Below are positions 1 through 12,334 of a DNA stretch of 64,000 nucleotides, piece after piece. A program made the translations under genes and the position numbers. Below the pieces are notes generated by a model that was given only the letters and a program-made list of their open reading frames with translations, was not told the DNA's origin and did not search any database. The DNA comes from Megachile rotundata (taxonomy: Eukaryota > Arthropoda > Insecta > Hymenoptera > Megachilidae), in the NCBI RefSeq assembly GCF_050947335.1, contig NW_027473316.1, positions 5,332,001 through 5,396,000 of the forward strand, written 5' to 3'. How positions within the stretch are numbered: position 1 is the stretch's first letter; every line of letters begins with the position of its first letter.

Positions 1-42
1 GATTGTGATTGTATGATTGTAATTGTATGATTGTGATTGTAT

Positions 43-98
43 GATTGTATTTGGGAGATTGTAATTGTATGATTGCGATTTTTAGATTGCGATTGTAT
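43..98. repeat. A block family, first of 33 copies
   Basis: The A block is four consecutive variant units containing tttggga and gattttta, with the only GGG run in most HOR copies. Starts of the 33 copies are 43, 3137, 3585, 3865, 4033, 4789, 5251, 5461, 6021, 8765, 9213, 9479, 12335, 13315, 13791, 14057, 15247, 16409, 17515, 21819, 22169, 25773, 26123, 30253, 36280, 40004, 42048, 44806, 48110, 53051, 55753, 57082 and 63143. Two subtypes differ in the next unit: ggttgtgattgtat (A1, only up to 26.2 kb) or gatggtgactgtat (A2, all copies after 26.2 kb and some before). The copy at 44806 has gatattta in place of gattttta. Confidence 0.93.
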
Positions 99-560
99 GA
101 TGGTGACTGTATGATTGTGATTGTGTGATTGTGATTGTATGATTGTGATTGTATGATTGTGATTGTATGATTGTGATTGTATGATTGTGATTGTATGACT
201 GTGATTGAATGATTGTGATTGAATGATTGTGAGTGTATGATAGTGATTCTATGATTGCGATTGTATGCTGGTGACTGTATTATTGTGATTGTATGATTGT
301 GATTGTATGACTGTGATTGTATGATTGTGATTGTATGATTGCGATTGTATGATTGTGATTGTATGATTGTGATTGCATGTTTGTGATTGTATGATTGTGA
401 TTGTATGATTGTGATTGTATGATTGTGATTGTATGATTGTGATTGTATGATTGTGATTGTATGATTGTGATTGTATGATTGTGATTGTATGATTGTGATT
501 GTATGATTGTGATTGTATGATTGTGATTGAATGATTGTGAGTGTATGATTGTGATTGTAT

Positions 561-658
561 GATTGCGATCGTATGATTGTGATCGTATGATTGCGATCGT
601 ATGATTGCGATCGTATGATTGCGATCGTATGATTGTGATCGTATGATTGTGATCGTAT
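561..658. repeat. C block family (CGATCG clusters), first of 20 copies
   Basis: The C block is normally seven consecutive gatcg units (98 bp). The usual pattern is two gattgtgatcgtat, three gattgcgatcgtat and two gattgtgatcgtat, preceded by gattgtgagtgtat and followed by gattgtgattgcat and gattttg. Copies run 561-658, 2213-2310, 10095-10192, 13035-13132, 14701-14798, 17683-17780, 29483-29580, 31401-31498, 32305-32402, 33173-33270, 36952-37049, 40676-40773, 42174-42257, 45086-45183, 49244-49341, 50210-50307, 53695-53792, 58202-58299, 59168-59265 and 60050-60147. The copy at 561 has a different lead unit and first pair. The copy at 42174 is one unit short. These are the densest CpG stretches in the array. 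Confidence 0.92.
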
Positions 659-994
659 GATTGTGATTGCATGATTTTGAGTGTATGATTATGATTCTAT
701 GATTGTGATTGTATGATTGTGATTGAATGATTGTGAGTGTATGATTATGATTCTATGATTGTGATTGTATGATTGTGATTGTATGATTGTGATTGTATGA
801 TTGCGATTGTATGATTGTGATTGTATGATGGTGATTGTATGACTGTGATTGTATGATTGTGATTGTATGATTGTGATTGTGTGATTGCGATTGTATGATT
901 GTGATTGTATGATTGTGATTGTATGATTGTAATTGTATGATTGTGATTGTATGATTGTGATTGTATGATTGTGATTGTATGATTGTGATTGTAT

Positions 995-1274
995 GATTGT
1001 GAATGTATGATTGTGATTGTATGGTTGTGATTGTATAATTGTGATTGTATGATAGTGATTGTATGATTGTGATTGTATGATTGTGATTGTATGATTGTGA
1101 TTGTATGATTGTGATTGTATGTTTGTGATCGTATGATTGTGATCGTTTGATTGTGGTTGTATAATTACGGTTCTATTATTGTGATTGTATGATTGTGATT
1201 GCATGATTGTGATTGTATGATTGTGATTGTATGATTGTGATCGTATGATTGTGTTTGTTTGATTGCGATTGTAT
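995..1274. repeat. D block copy 1 (20 units)
   Basis: The D block is a 280-bp set of 20 units. It starts at gattgtgaatgtat and includes ggttgtgattgtat, aattgtgattgtat and gatagtgattgtat. Units 10-14 are gtttgtgatcgtat, gattgtgatcgttt, gattgtggttgtat, aattacggttctat and tattgtgattgtat. Units 19-20 are a gtgtttgttt unit and gattgcgattgtat. In this copy unit 19 begins with g, as in copy 2, whereas nearly all later copies begin with a. Confidence 0.93.
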
Positions 1275-1512
1275 GATTGTGATTGTATGATTGTGATTGT
1301 ATGATTGTGATTGCATGATTGTGATTGTATCATTGTGATTGTATCATTGTGATTGTATGATTGTGATTGTATGATTGTGAATGTATGATTCTGATTGTAT
1401 GATTGTGAGTGTATGATTGTGATTGAATGATTATGATTGTATGATTGTGATTGTATGATTGTGATTGTATGATTGTGATTGTATGATTGTGATTGTATGA
1501 TTGTGATTGTAT

Positions 1513-1568
1513 GATTGTTTATGTATGATTGTGATTGTATAGTAGTAATTGTGCGATTGTCATCGTAT
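1513..1568. repeat. B block family, first of 30 full copies
   Basis: The B block is four units: gattgtttatgtat, a canonical unit, agtagtaattgtgc and gattgtcatcgtat. Full copies start at 1513, 1947, 4537, 7169, 10977, 15569, 16731, 18831, 20021, 20741, 22967, 24171, 24891, 26921, 28097, 28775, 34951, 35623, 38366, 39052, 43168, 43854, 46472, 47186, 51736, 52394, 55389, 56159, 61562 and 62220. The copy at 35623 has gtgtaattg in place of gtgcgattg. Short forms lacking the tttatg unit occur near 9,830 and 14,430. In HOR copies B is usually followed two or three units later by E (aactgcg). Confidence 0.92.
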
Positions 1569-2884
1569 GATTGTGATTGTATGATTGCGATCGTATGATT
1601 GTGATTGTATGATTGTGATTGTATGATTGTGATTGTATGATTGTGATTATATGATTGTGATTGTATGATTGTGATTGTATGATTGTGATTGTATGATTGT
1701 GATTGCATGTTTGTGATTGTATGATTGTGATTGTATCATTGTGATTGTATCATTGTGATTGTATCATTGTGATTGTATGATTGTGATTGTATGATTGTGA
1801 ATGTATGATTCTGATTGTATGATTGTGAGTGTATGATTGTGATTGAATGATTATGATTGTATGATTGTGATTGTATGATTGTGATTGTATGATTGTGATT
1901 GTATGATTGTGATTGTATGATTGTGATTGTATGATTGTGATTGTATGATTGTTTATGTATGATTGTGATTGTATAGTAGTAATTGTGCGATTGTCATCGT
2001 ATGATTGTGATTGTATGATTGCGATCGTATGATTGTGATTGTTGAACTGCGATTGTATGATTGTGATTGTATGATTGTGATTGTATGATTGTGATTGTAT
2101 GATTGTGATTGTATGATTGTGATTGTATGATTGTGATTGTATGATTGTGATTGTATGATTGTGATTGTATGATTGTGATTGTATGATTGTGATTGTATGA
2201 TTGTGAGTGTATGATTGTGATCGTATGATTGTGATCGTATGATTGCGATCGTATGATTGCGATCGTATGATTGCGATCGTATGATTGTGATCGTATGATT
2301 GTGATCGTATGATTGTGATTGCATGATTTTGATTGTATGATTGTGATTGTATGATTGTGATTGTATGATTTTGATTGTATGATTGTGATTGTACGATTGT
2401 GATTGTATGATTGTGATTGTATGATTGTGATTGTATGATTGTGATTGTATGATTGTGATTGTATGATTGTGATTGTATGATTGTGATTGAATGATTGTGA
2501 GTGTATGATTGTGATTGTATGATTGCGATCGTATGATTGTGATCGTATGATTGTGATTGTATGATTGTGATGGTATGATTGCGATCGTATGATTGTGATC
2601 GTATGATTGTGATTGTATGATTGTGATTGTATGATTGTGATTGTATGATTGTGATTGTATGATTGTGATTGTATGGTTGTGATTGTACAATTGTGATTGT
2701 ATGATTGTGATTGTATGATTGTGATTGTATGATTGCGATTGTATCATTGTGATTGTATGATTGTGATTATATGATTGTGATTGTATGATTGCGATTGTAT
2801 GATTGTGATTGTATGATTGCGATTGTATGATTGTGATTGTATGATTGTGATTGTATGATTGTGATTGTATGATTGTGATTCTAT

Positions 2885-3445
2885 CATTGTGATTGAATGA
2901 TTGTGAGTGTATGAATGTGATTGTATGGTTGCGATCGTATGATTGTGATTCTTTGACTGCGATTGTATGATTGTGATTGTGTGATTGTGATTGTATGATT
3001 GTGATTGTATGATTGTGATTGTATGATTGTGATTGTATGATTGTGATTGTATGATTGTGATTGTATGATTGTGATTGTATGATTGTGATTGTATGATTGT
3101 GATTGTATGATTGTAATTGTATGATTGTGATTGTATGATTGTATTTGGGAGATTGTAATTGTATGATTGCGATTTTTAGATTGCGATTGTATGGTTGTGA
3201 TTGTATGACTGTGATTGTATGATTGTGATTGTATGATTGTGATTGTATGATTGTGATTGTATGATTGTGATTGTATGATTGTGATTGTATGATTGTGATT
3301 GTATGATTGTGATTGTATGATTGTGATTGCATGTTTGTGATTGCATGATTGTGATTGTATCATTGTGATTGTATCATTGTGATTGTATCATTGTGATTGT
3401 ATCATTGTGATTGTATCATTGTGATTGTATGATTGTGATTGTATG
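2885..3445. repeat. F-A-P-J segment, duplicated at 8,513-9,073
   Basis: The F block (ggttgcgatcg then gattcttt and gactgcg), an uninterrupted run of canonical units, an A block (3137 versus 8765), P, a run of five cattg units (3361-3430 versus 8989-9058) and the start of K recur at a constant offset of 5,628 bp (402 units). The encoded - strand open stretch is the same length in both copies. That fits a recent duplication with no unit gained or lost over more than 500 bp. Confidence 0.85.
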
Positions 3446-5516
3446 ATTGTGAATGTATGATTCTGATTGTATGATTGTGAGTGTATGATTGTGATTGAAT
3501 GATTATGATTGTATGATTGTGATTGTATGATTGTGATTGTATGATTGTGATTGTATGATTGTAATTGTATGATTGTGGTTGTATGATTGTATTTGGGAGA
3601 TTGTAATTGTATGATTGCGATTTTTAGATTGCGATTGTATGGTTGTGATTGTATGACTGTGATTGTATGATTGTGATTGTATGATTGTGATTGTATGATT
3701 GTGATTGTATGATTGTGATTGTATGATTGTGATTGTATGATTGTGATTGTATGATTGTGATTGTATGATTGTGATTGTATGATTGTGATTGTATGATTGT
3801 GATTGTATGATTGTGATTGTATGATTGTGATTGTATGATTGTAATTGTATGATTGTGATTGTATGATTGTATTTGGGAGATTGCAATTGTATGATTGCGA
3901 TTTTTAGATTGCGATTGTATGGTTGTGATTGTATGACTGTGATTGTATGATTGTGATTGTATGATTGTGATTGTATGATTGTGATTGTATGATTGTGATT
4001 GTATGATTGTAATTGTATGATTGTGATTGTATGATTGTATTTGGGAGATTGTAATTGTATGATTGCGATTTTTAGATTGCGATTGTATGGTTGTGATTGT
4101 ATGACTGTGATTGTATGATTGTGATTGTATGATTGTGATTGTATGATTGTGATTGTATGATTGTGATTGTATGATTGTGATTGTATGATTGTGATTGTAT
4201 GATTGTGATTGTATGATTGTGATTGTATGATTGTGATTGTATGATTGTGATTGTATGATTGCGATTGTATGATTGTGATTGTATGATTGTGATTGCATGT
4301 TTGTGTTTGTATGATTGTGATTGTATCATTGTGATTGTATCATTGTGATTGTATGATTGTGATTGTGTGATTGTGAATGTATGATTCTGATTGTATGATT
4401 GTGAGTGTATGATTGTGATTGAATGATTATGATTGTATGATTGTGATTGTATGATTGTGATTGTATGATTGTGATTGTATGATTGTGATTGTATGATTGT
4501 GATTGTATGATTGTGATTGTATGATTGTGATTGTATGATTGTTTATGTATGATTGTGATTGTATAGTAGTAATTGTGCGATTGTCATCGTATGATTGTGA
4601 TTGTATGATTGCGATCGTATGATTGTGATTGTTGAACTGCGATTGTATGATTGTGATTGTATGATTGTGATTGTATGATTGTGATTGTATGATTGTGATT
4701 GTATGATTGTGATTGTATGATTGTGATTGTATGATTGTGATTGTATGATTGTGATTGTATGATTGTAATTGTATGATTGTGATTGTATGATTGTATTTGG
4801 GAGATTTTAATGGTATGATTGCGATTTTTAGATTGCGATTGTATGGTTGTGATTGTATGACCGTGATTGTATGATTGTGATTGTATGATTGTGATTGTAT
4901 GATTGTGATTGTATGATTGTGATTGTATGATTGTGATTGTATGATTGTGATTGTATGATTGTGATTGTATGATTGTGATTGTATGATTGTGATTGCATGT
5001 TTGTGATTGCATGATTGTGATTGTATCATTGTGATTGTATCATTGTGTTTGTATCATTGTGATTGTATCATTGTGATTGTATGATTGTGATTGTATGATT
5101 GTGAATGTATGATTCTGATTGTATGATTGTGAGTGTATGATTGTGATTGAATGATTATGATTGTATGATTGTGATTGTATGATTGTGATTGTATGATTGT
5201 GATTGTATGATTGTGATTGTATGATTGTAATTGTATGATTGTGATTGTATGATTGTATTTGGGAGATTGTAATTGTATGATTGCGATTTTTAGATTGCGA
5301 TTGTATCGTTGTGATTGTATGACTGTGATTGTATGATTGTGATTGTATGATTGTGATTGTATGATTGTGATTGTATGATTGTGATTGTATGATTGTGATT
5401 GTATGATTGTGATTGTATGATTGTGATTGTATGATTGTAATTGTATGATTGTGATTGTATGATTGTATTTGGGAGATTGTAATTGTATGATTGCGATTTT
5501 TAGATTGCGATTGTAT
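3137..5516. repeat. Cluster of seven A blocks
   Basis: A blocks (56 bp: gattgtatttggga, gattgtaattgtat, gattgcgattttta, gattgcgattgtat) start at 3137, 3585, 3865, 4033, 4789, 5251 and 5461. All have the follow-on ggttgtgattgtat except 5251, which has a C (cgttgtg). Spacings of 448, 280, 168, 756, 462 and 210 bp are all multiples of 14. The closest-spaced set (3585, 3865, 4033) looks like local tandem amplification of one A block plus a variable number of canonical units. The copy at 4789 carries extra substitutions (gattttaatggtat). Confidence 0.9.
3361..3430. repeat. J run: five consecutive units starting cattg
   Basis: A single variant (g to c at unit position 1, giving cattgtgattgtat) is amplified in place. 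The same run just upstream of K has different copy numbers elsewhere: two at 1331, three at 1737, four at 5027 (one with gtgttt), two at 6987, five at 8989 and six at 13553-13636. This is unit-level slippage or unequal exchange within one variant. Confidence 0.9.
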
Positions 5517-6650
5517 GGTTGTGATTGTATGACTGTGATTGTATGATTGTGATTGTATGATTGTGATTGCATGATTGTGATTTTATCATTGTGATTGTAT
5601 CATTGTGATTGTATGATTGTGATAGTATGATTGTGATTGTATGATTGTGATTGTATGATTGTGATTGTATAATTGTGATTGTATGATTGTGATTGTATGA
5701 TTGTGATTGTATGATTGTGATTGTATGACTGTGATTGTATGATTGTGATTGTACGATTGTGATTGTATGATTGTGATTGTATGATTGTGATTGTATGATT
5801 GTGATTGTATGATTGTGATTGTATGATTGTGATTGTATGATTGTGATCGTATGATTGTGATTCTATGATTGTGATTCTATGATTGTGATTGTATGATTGT
5901 GATTGTATTCTGGTGACTGTATTATTGTGATTGTATGATTGTGATTGTATGATTGTGCTTGTATGATTGTGATTGTATGATTGTGATTGTATGATTGTAA
6001 TTGTATGATTGTGATTGTATGATTGTATTTGGGAGATTGTAATTGTATGATTGCGATTTTTAGATTGCGATTGTATGATGGTGACTGTATGATTGTGATT
6101 GTGTGATTGTGATTGTATGATTGTGATTGTATGATTGTGATTGTATGATTGTGATTGTATGATTGTGATTGTATGATTGTGATTGTATGACTGTGATTGA
6201 ATGATTGTGATTGAATGATTGTGAGTGTATGATAGTGATTCTATGATTGCGATTGTATGCTGGTGACTGTATTATTGTGATTGTATGATTGTGATTGTAT
6301 GACTGTGATTGTATGATTGTGATTGAATGATTTTGAGTGTATGATTATGATTCTATGATTGTGATTGTATGATTGTGATTGAATGATTGTGAGTGTATGA
6401 TTATGATTCTATGATTGTGATTGTATGATTGTGATTGTATGATTGTGATTGTATGATTGCGATTGTATGATTGTGATTGTATGATGGTGATTGTATGACT
6501 GTGATTGTATGATTGTGATTGTATGATTGTGATTGTGTGATTGCGATTGTATGATTGTGATTGTATGATTGTGATTGTATGATTGTAATTGTATGATTGT
6601 GATTGTATGATTGTGATTGTATGATTGTGATTGTATGATTGTGATTGTAT

Positions 6651-6930
6651 GATTGTGAATGTATGATTGTGATTGTATGGTTGTGATTGTATAATTGTGA
6701 TTGTATGATAGTGATTGTATGATTGTGATTGTATGATTGTGATTGTATGATTGTGATTGTATGATTGTGATTGTATGTTTGTGATCGTATGATTGTGATC
6801 GTTTGATTGTGGTTGTATAATTACGGTTCTATTATTGTGATTGTATGATTGTGATTGCATGATTGTGATTGTATGATTGTGATTGTATGATTGTGATCGT
6901 ATGATTGTGTTTGTTTGATTGCGATTGTAT
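6651..6930. repeat. D block copy 2
   Basis: Full 20 units, 5,656 bp (404 units) after copy 1, sharing its unit-19 start (gattgtgtttgttt). No D block lies between the two, and none follows for 11.7 kb. Confidence 0.93.
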
Positions 6931-9058
6931 GATTGTGATTGTATGATTGTGATTGTATGATTGTGATTGCATGATTGTGATTGTATCATTGTGATTGTAT
7001 CATTGTGATTGTATGATTGTGATTGTATGATTGTGAATGTATGATTCTGATTGTATGATTGTGAGTGTATGATTGTGATTGAATGATTATGATTGTATGA
7101 TTGTGATTGTATGATTGTGATTGTATGATTGTGATTGTATGATTGTGATTGTATGATTGTGATTGTATGATTGTTTATGTATGATTGTGATTGTATAGTA
7201 GTAATTGTGCGATTGTCATCGTATGATTGTGATTGTATGATTGCGATCGTATGATTGTGATTGTTGAACTGCGATTGTATGATTGTGATTGTATGATTGT
7301 GATTGTATGATTGTGATTGTATGATTGTGATAGTATGATTGTGATTGTATGATTGTGATTGTATGATTGTGATTGCATAATTGTGATTGTATGATTGTGA
7401 TTGTATGATTGTGATTGTATGATTGTGATTGTATGATTGTGATTGTATGATTGTGATTGTACGATTGTGATTGTATGATTGTGATTGTATGATTGTGATT
7501 GTATGATTGTGATTGTATGATTGTGATTGTATGATTGTGATTGTATGATTGTGATTGTATGATTGTGATTGTATGATTGTGATTGTATGATTGTGATTGT
7601 ATGATTGTGATCGTATGATTGTGATTCTATGATTGTGATTCTATGATTGTGATTGTATGATTGTGATTGTATTCTGGTGACTGTATTATTGTGATTGTAT
7701 GATTGTGATTGTATGATTGTGATTGTATGATTGTGATTGTATGACTGTGATTGAATGATTGTGATTGAATGATTGTGAGTGTATGATAGTGATTCTATGA
7801 TTGCGATTGTATGCTGGTGACTGTATTATTGTGATTGTATGATTGTGATTGTATGACTGTGATTGTATGATTGTGATTGTATGATTGCGATTGTATGATT
7901 GTGATTGTATGATTGTGATTGCATGTTTGTGATTGTATGATTGTGATTGTATGATTGTGATTGTATGATTGTGATTGTATGATTGTGATTGTATGATTGT
8001 GATTGTATGATTGTGATTGTATGATTGTGATTGTATGATTGTGATTGTATGATTGTGATTGAATGATTGTGATTGTATGATTGTGATTGTATGATTGTGA
8101 TTGTTTGATTGTGATTGTATGATTGTGATTGTATGATTGTGATTGTATGATTGTGATTGTATGATTGTGATTGAATGATTGTGAGTGTATGATTGTGATT
8201 GTATGATTGCGATCGTATGATTGTGATCGTATGATTGTGATTGTATGATTGTGATGGTATGATTGCGATCGTATGATTGTGATCGTATGATTGTGATTGT
8301 ATGATTGTGATTGTATGATTGTGATTGTATGGTTGTGATTGTACAATTGTGATTGTATGACTGTGATTGTATGATTGTGATTGTATCATTGTGATTGTAT
8401 GATTGTGATTATATGATTGTGATTGTATGATTGCGATTGTATGATTGTGATTGTATGATTGCGATTGTATGATTGTGATTGTATGATTGTGATTGTATGA
8501 TTGTGATTGTATCATTGTGATTGAATGATTGTGAGTGTATGAATGTGATTGTATGGTTGCGATCGTATGATTGTGATTCTTTGACTGCGATTGTATGATT
8601 GTGATTGTGTGATTGTGATTGTATGATTGTGATTGTATGATTGTGATTGTATGATTGTGATTGTATGATTGTGATTGTATGATTGTGATTGTATGATTGT
8701 GATTGTATGATTGTGATTGTATGATTGTGATTGTATGATTGTAATTGTATGATTGTGATTGTATGATTGTATTTGGGAGATTGTAATTGTATGATTGCGA
8801 TTTTTAGATTGCGATTGTATGGTTGTGATTGTATGACTGTGATTGTATGATTGTGATTGTATGATTGTGATTGTATGATTGTGATTGTATGATTGTGATT
8901 GTATGATTGTGATTGTATGATTGTGATTGTATGATTGTGATTGTATGATTGTGATTGCATGTTTGTGATTGCATGATTGTGATTGTATCATTGTGATTGT
9001 ATCATTGTGATTGTATCATTGTGATTGTATCATTGTGATTGTATCATTGTGATTGTAT

Positions 9059-10560
9059 GATTGTGATTGTATGATTGTGAATGTATGATTCTGATTGTAT
9101 GATTGTGAGTGTATGATTGTGATTGAATGATTATGATTGTATGATTGTGATTGTATGATTGTGATTGTATGATTGTGATTGTATGATTGTAATTGTATGA
9201 TTGTGATTGTATGATTGTATTTGGGAGATTGTAATTGTATGATTGCGATTTTTAGATTGCGATTGTATGGTTGTGATTGTATGACTGTGATTGTATGATT
9301 GTGATTGTATGATTGTGATTGTATGATTGTGATTGTATGATTGTGATTGTATGATTGTGATTGTATGATTGTGATTGTATGATTGTGATTGTATGATTGT
9401 GATTGTATGATTGTGATTGTATGATTGTGATTGTATGATTGTGATTGTATGATTGTAATTGTATGATTGTGATTGTATGATTGTATTTGGGAGATTGCAA
9501 TTGTATGATTGCGATTTTTAGATTGCGATTGTATGGTTGTGATTGTATGACTGTGATTGTATTATTGTGATTGTATGATTGTGATTGCATGATTGTGATT
9601 GTATCATTGTGATTGTATCATTGTGATTGTATGATTGTGATTGTATGATTGTGAATGTATGATTCTGATTGTATGATTGTGAGTGTATGATTGTGATTGA
9701 ATGATTATGATTGTATGATTGTGATTGTATGATTGTGATTGTATGATTGTGATTGTATGATTGTGATTGTATGATTGTGATTGTATGATTGTGATTGTAT
9801 GATTGTGATTGTATGATTGTGATTGTATAGTAGTAATTGTGCGATTGTCATCGTATGATTGTGATTGTATGATTGCGATCGTATGATTGTGATTGTTGAA
9901 CTGCGATTGTATGATTGTGATTGTATGATTGTGATAGTATGATTGTGATTGTATGATTGTGATTGTATGATTGTGATTGTATGATTGTGATTGTACGATT
10001 GTGATTGTATGATTGTGATTGTATGATTGTGATTGTATGATTGTGATTGTATGATTGTGATTGTATGATTGTGATTGTATGATTGTGAGTGTATGATTGT
10101 GATCGTATGATTGTGATCGTATGATTGCGATCGTATGATTGCGATCGTATGATTGCGATCGTATGATTGTGATCGTATGATTGTGATCGTATGATTGTGA
10201 TTGCATGATTTTGATTGTATGATTGTGATTGTATGATTGTGATTGTATGATTTTGATTGTATGATTGTGATTGTATGATTGTGATTGTATGATTGTGATT
10301 GTATGATTGTGATTGTATGCTTGTGATTGTATGATTGTGATTGTATGATTGTGATTGTATGATTGTGATTGTATGATTTTGATTGTATGACTGTGATTGT
10401 ATGATTGTGATTGTATGATTGTGATTGAATGATTGTGAGTGTATGATTATGATTCTATGATTGTGATTGTATGATTGTGATTGTATGATTGGGATTGTAT
10501 GATTGCGATTGTATGATTGTGATTGTATGATTGTGATTGTATGATTGTGATTGTATGATT
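9059..10560. repeat. Segment duplicated at about 13,637-15,160
   Basis: The order K, A, A, J, K, short B, E, C, then gattatgattctat is repeated with an offset of 4,578 bp (A: 9213 to 13791, 9479 to 14057). The offset becomes 4,606 bp after E (about 9895 to 14501; C 10095 to 14701). Both offsets are multiples of 14, so two whole units were gained between the last A block and E in the later copy. Confidence 0.85.
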
Positions 10561-12334
10561 GTGATTGTATGATTGTGATTGTGTGATTGCGATTGTATGA
10601 TTGTGATTGTACGATTGTGATTGTATGATTGTAATTGTATGATTGTGATTGTATGATTGTGATTGTATGATTGTGATTGTATGATTGTGATTGTATGATT
10701 GTGATTGTATGATTGTGATTGTATGATTGTGATTGTATGATTGCGATTGTATGATTGTGATTGTATGATTGCGATTGTATGATTGTGATTGTATGATTGT
10801 GATTGTATGATTGCGATTGTATGATTGTGATTGTATGATTGCGATTGTATGATTGCGATTGTATGATTGTGATTGTATGATTGTGATTGTATGATTGTGA
10901 TTGTATGATTGTGATTGTATGATTGTGATTGTATGATTGTGATTGTATGATTGTGATTGTATGATTGTGATTGTATGATTGTTTATGTATGATTGTGATT
11001 GTATAGTAGTAATTGTGCGATTGTCATCGTATGATTGTGATTGTATGATTGCGATCGTATGATTGTGGTTGTATGATTGTCATTGTATGATTGTGATTGT
11101 ATGATTGTGATTGTATGATTGTGATTGTATGATTGTGATTGTATGATTGTGATTGTATGATTGTGATTGTATGATTGTGATTGCATGTTTGTGATTGTAT
11201 GATTGTGATTGTATCATTGTGATTGTATCATTGTGATTGTATGATTGTGATTGTATGATTGTGAATGTATGATTCTGATTGTATGATTGTGAGTGTATGA
11301 TTGTGATTGAATGATTATGATTGTATGATTGTGATTGTATGATTGTGATTGTATGATTGCGATCGTATGATTGTGATTGTATGATTGTCATTGTATGATT
11401 GTGATTGTATGATTGTGATTGTATGATTGTGATTGTATGATTGTGATTGTATGATTGTGATTGTATGATTGTGATTGTATGATTGTGATTGTATGATTGT
11501 GATTGTATGATTGTGATTGTATGATTGTGATTGTATGATTGTGATTGTATGATTGTGATTGTATGATTGTGATTGCATGTTTGTGATTGTATGATTGTGA
11601 TTGTATCATTGTGATTGTATCATTGTGATTGTATGATTGTGATTGTATGATTGTGAATGTATGATTCTGATTGTATGATTGTGAGTGTATGATTGTGATT
11701 GAATGATTATGATTGTATGATTGTGATTGTATGATTGTGATTGTATGATTGTGATTGTATGATAGTGATTGTATGATTGTGATTGTATAGTAGTAATTGT
11801 GCGATTGATATCGTATGATTGTGATTGTATGATTGCGATCGTATGATTGTGATTGTTGAACTGCGATTGTATGATTGTGATTGTATGATTGTGATAGTAT
11901 GATTGTGATTGTATGATTGTGATTGTATGATTGTGATTGTATAATTGTGATTGTATGATTGTGATTGTATGATTGTGATTGTATGATTGTGATTGTATGA
12001 TTGTGATTGTATGATTGTGATTGTATGATTGTGATTGTATGATTGTGATTGTATGATTGTGATTGTATGATTGTGATTGTATGATTGTGATCGTATGATT
12101 GTGATTCTATGATTGTGATTCTATGATTGTGATTGTATGATTGTGATTGTATTCTGGTGACTGTATTATTGTGATTGTATGATTGTGATTGTATGATTGT
12201 GATTGTATGATTGTGATTGTATGATTGTGATTGAATGATTGTGATTGTATGATTGTGATTGTATGATTGTGATTGTATGATTGTGATTGTATGATTGTGA
12301 TTGTATGATTGTAATTGTATGATTGTGATTGTAT
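10561..12334. repeat. Mostly canonical units with isolated gcg variants, B, K and B' blocks
   Basis: This stretch holds long near-canonical runs with scattered gattgcg units (10,740-10,860), a B block at 10977, two P-J-K groups (about 11,183 and 11,575), two gattgtcattgtat units (11,073 and 11,388), the first B' block (11,789) and a G block (about 12,150). I see no non-repeat sequence and no gene. Confidence 0.85.
11789..11816. repeat. B' block family (contains GATATC), first of 10 copies
   Basis: B' is a B derivative in which gattgtcatcgtat became gattgatatcgtat, creating the palindrome GATATC. GATATC occurs at 11807, 21067, 29087, 35949, 39378, 44180, 47512, 52720, 56485 and 62546; I noticed it nowhere else. 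Each is followed by E (aactgcg) and a gatagtatg unit. It occurs once per HOR copy in the right half and is missing from the second tandem HOR copy through a deletion near 25,100. It is therefore a practical landmark for HOR spacing. Confidence 0.9.

Larger units (their letters stand above)
1..1570. repeat. Segmental copy related to 5,979-7,224
   Basis: The order A (43), L (about 197), H0 (gctggtgactgtat without the gatttg unit, about 266), D (995), J (1331), K and B (1513) recurs at 6021, about 6190, about 6250, 6651, 6987, 7030 and 7169. The offset is 5,978 bp at A but 5,656 bp at D and B, both multiples of 14. The 322-bp (23-unit) difference lies between H0 and D. There the left copy carries an extra P unit and CGATCG cluster (561-658) that the right copy lacks. 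This is one ancestral segment with a later insertion or deletion of whole units. Confidence 0.85.

Noticed and set aside
43..98. A block as a fragment of an inserted mobile element or unique sequence
   Set aside because: It divides exactly into four 14-bp units with a few substitutions each, keeps the register, and has no terminal repeats or target-site duplication.
11807..11812. GATATC and CGATCG palindromes as functional protein-binding or restriction-modification signals
   Set aside because: They arise by one or two substitutions in a unit and spread with the HOR. Nothing shows selection on them, so they are useful only as landmarks.
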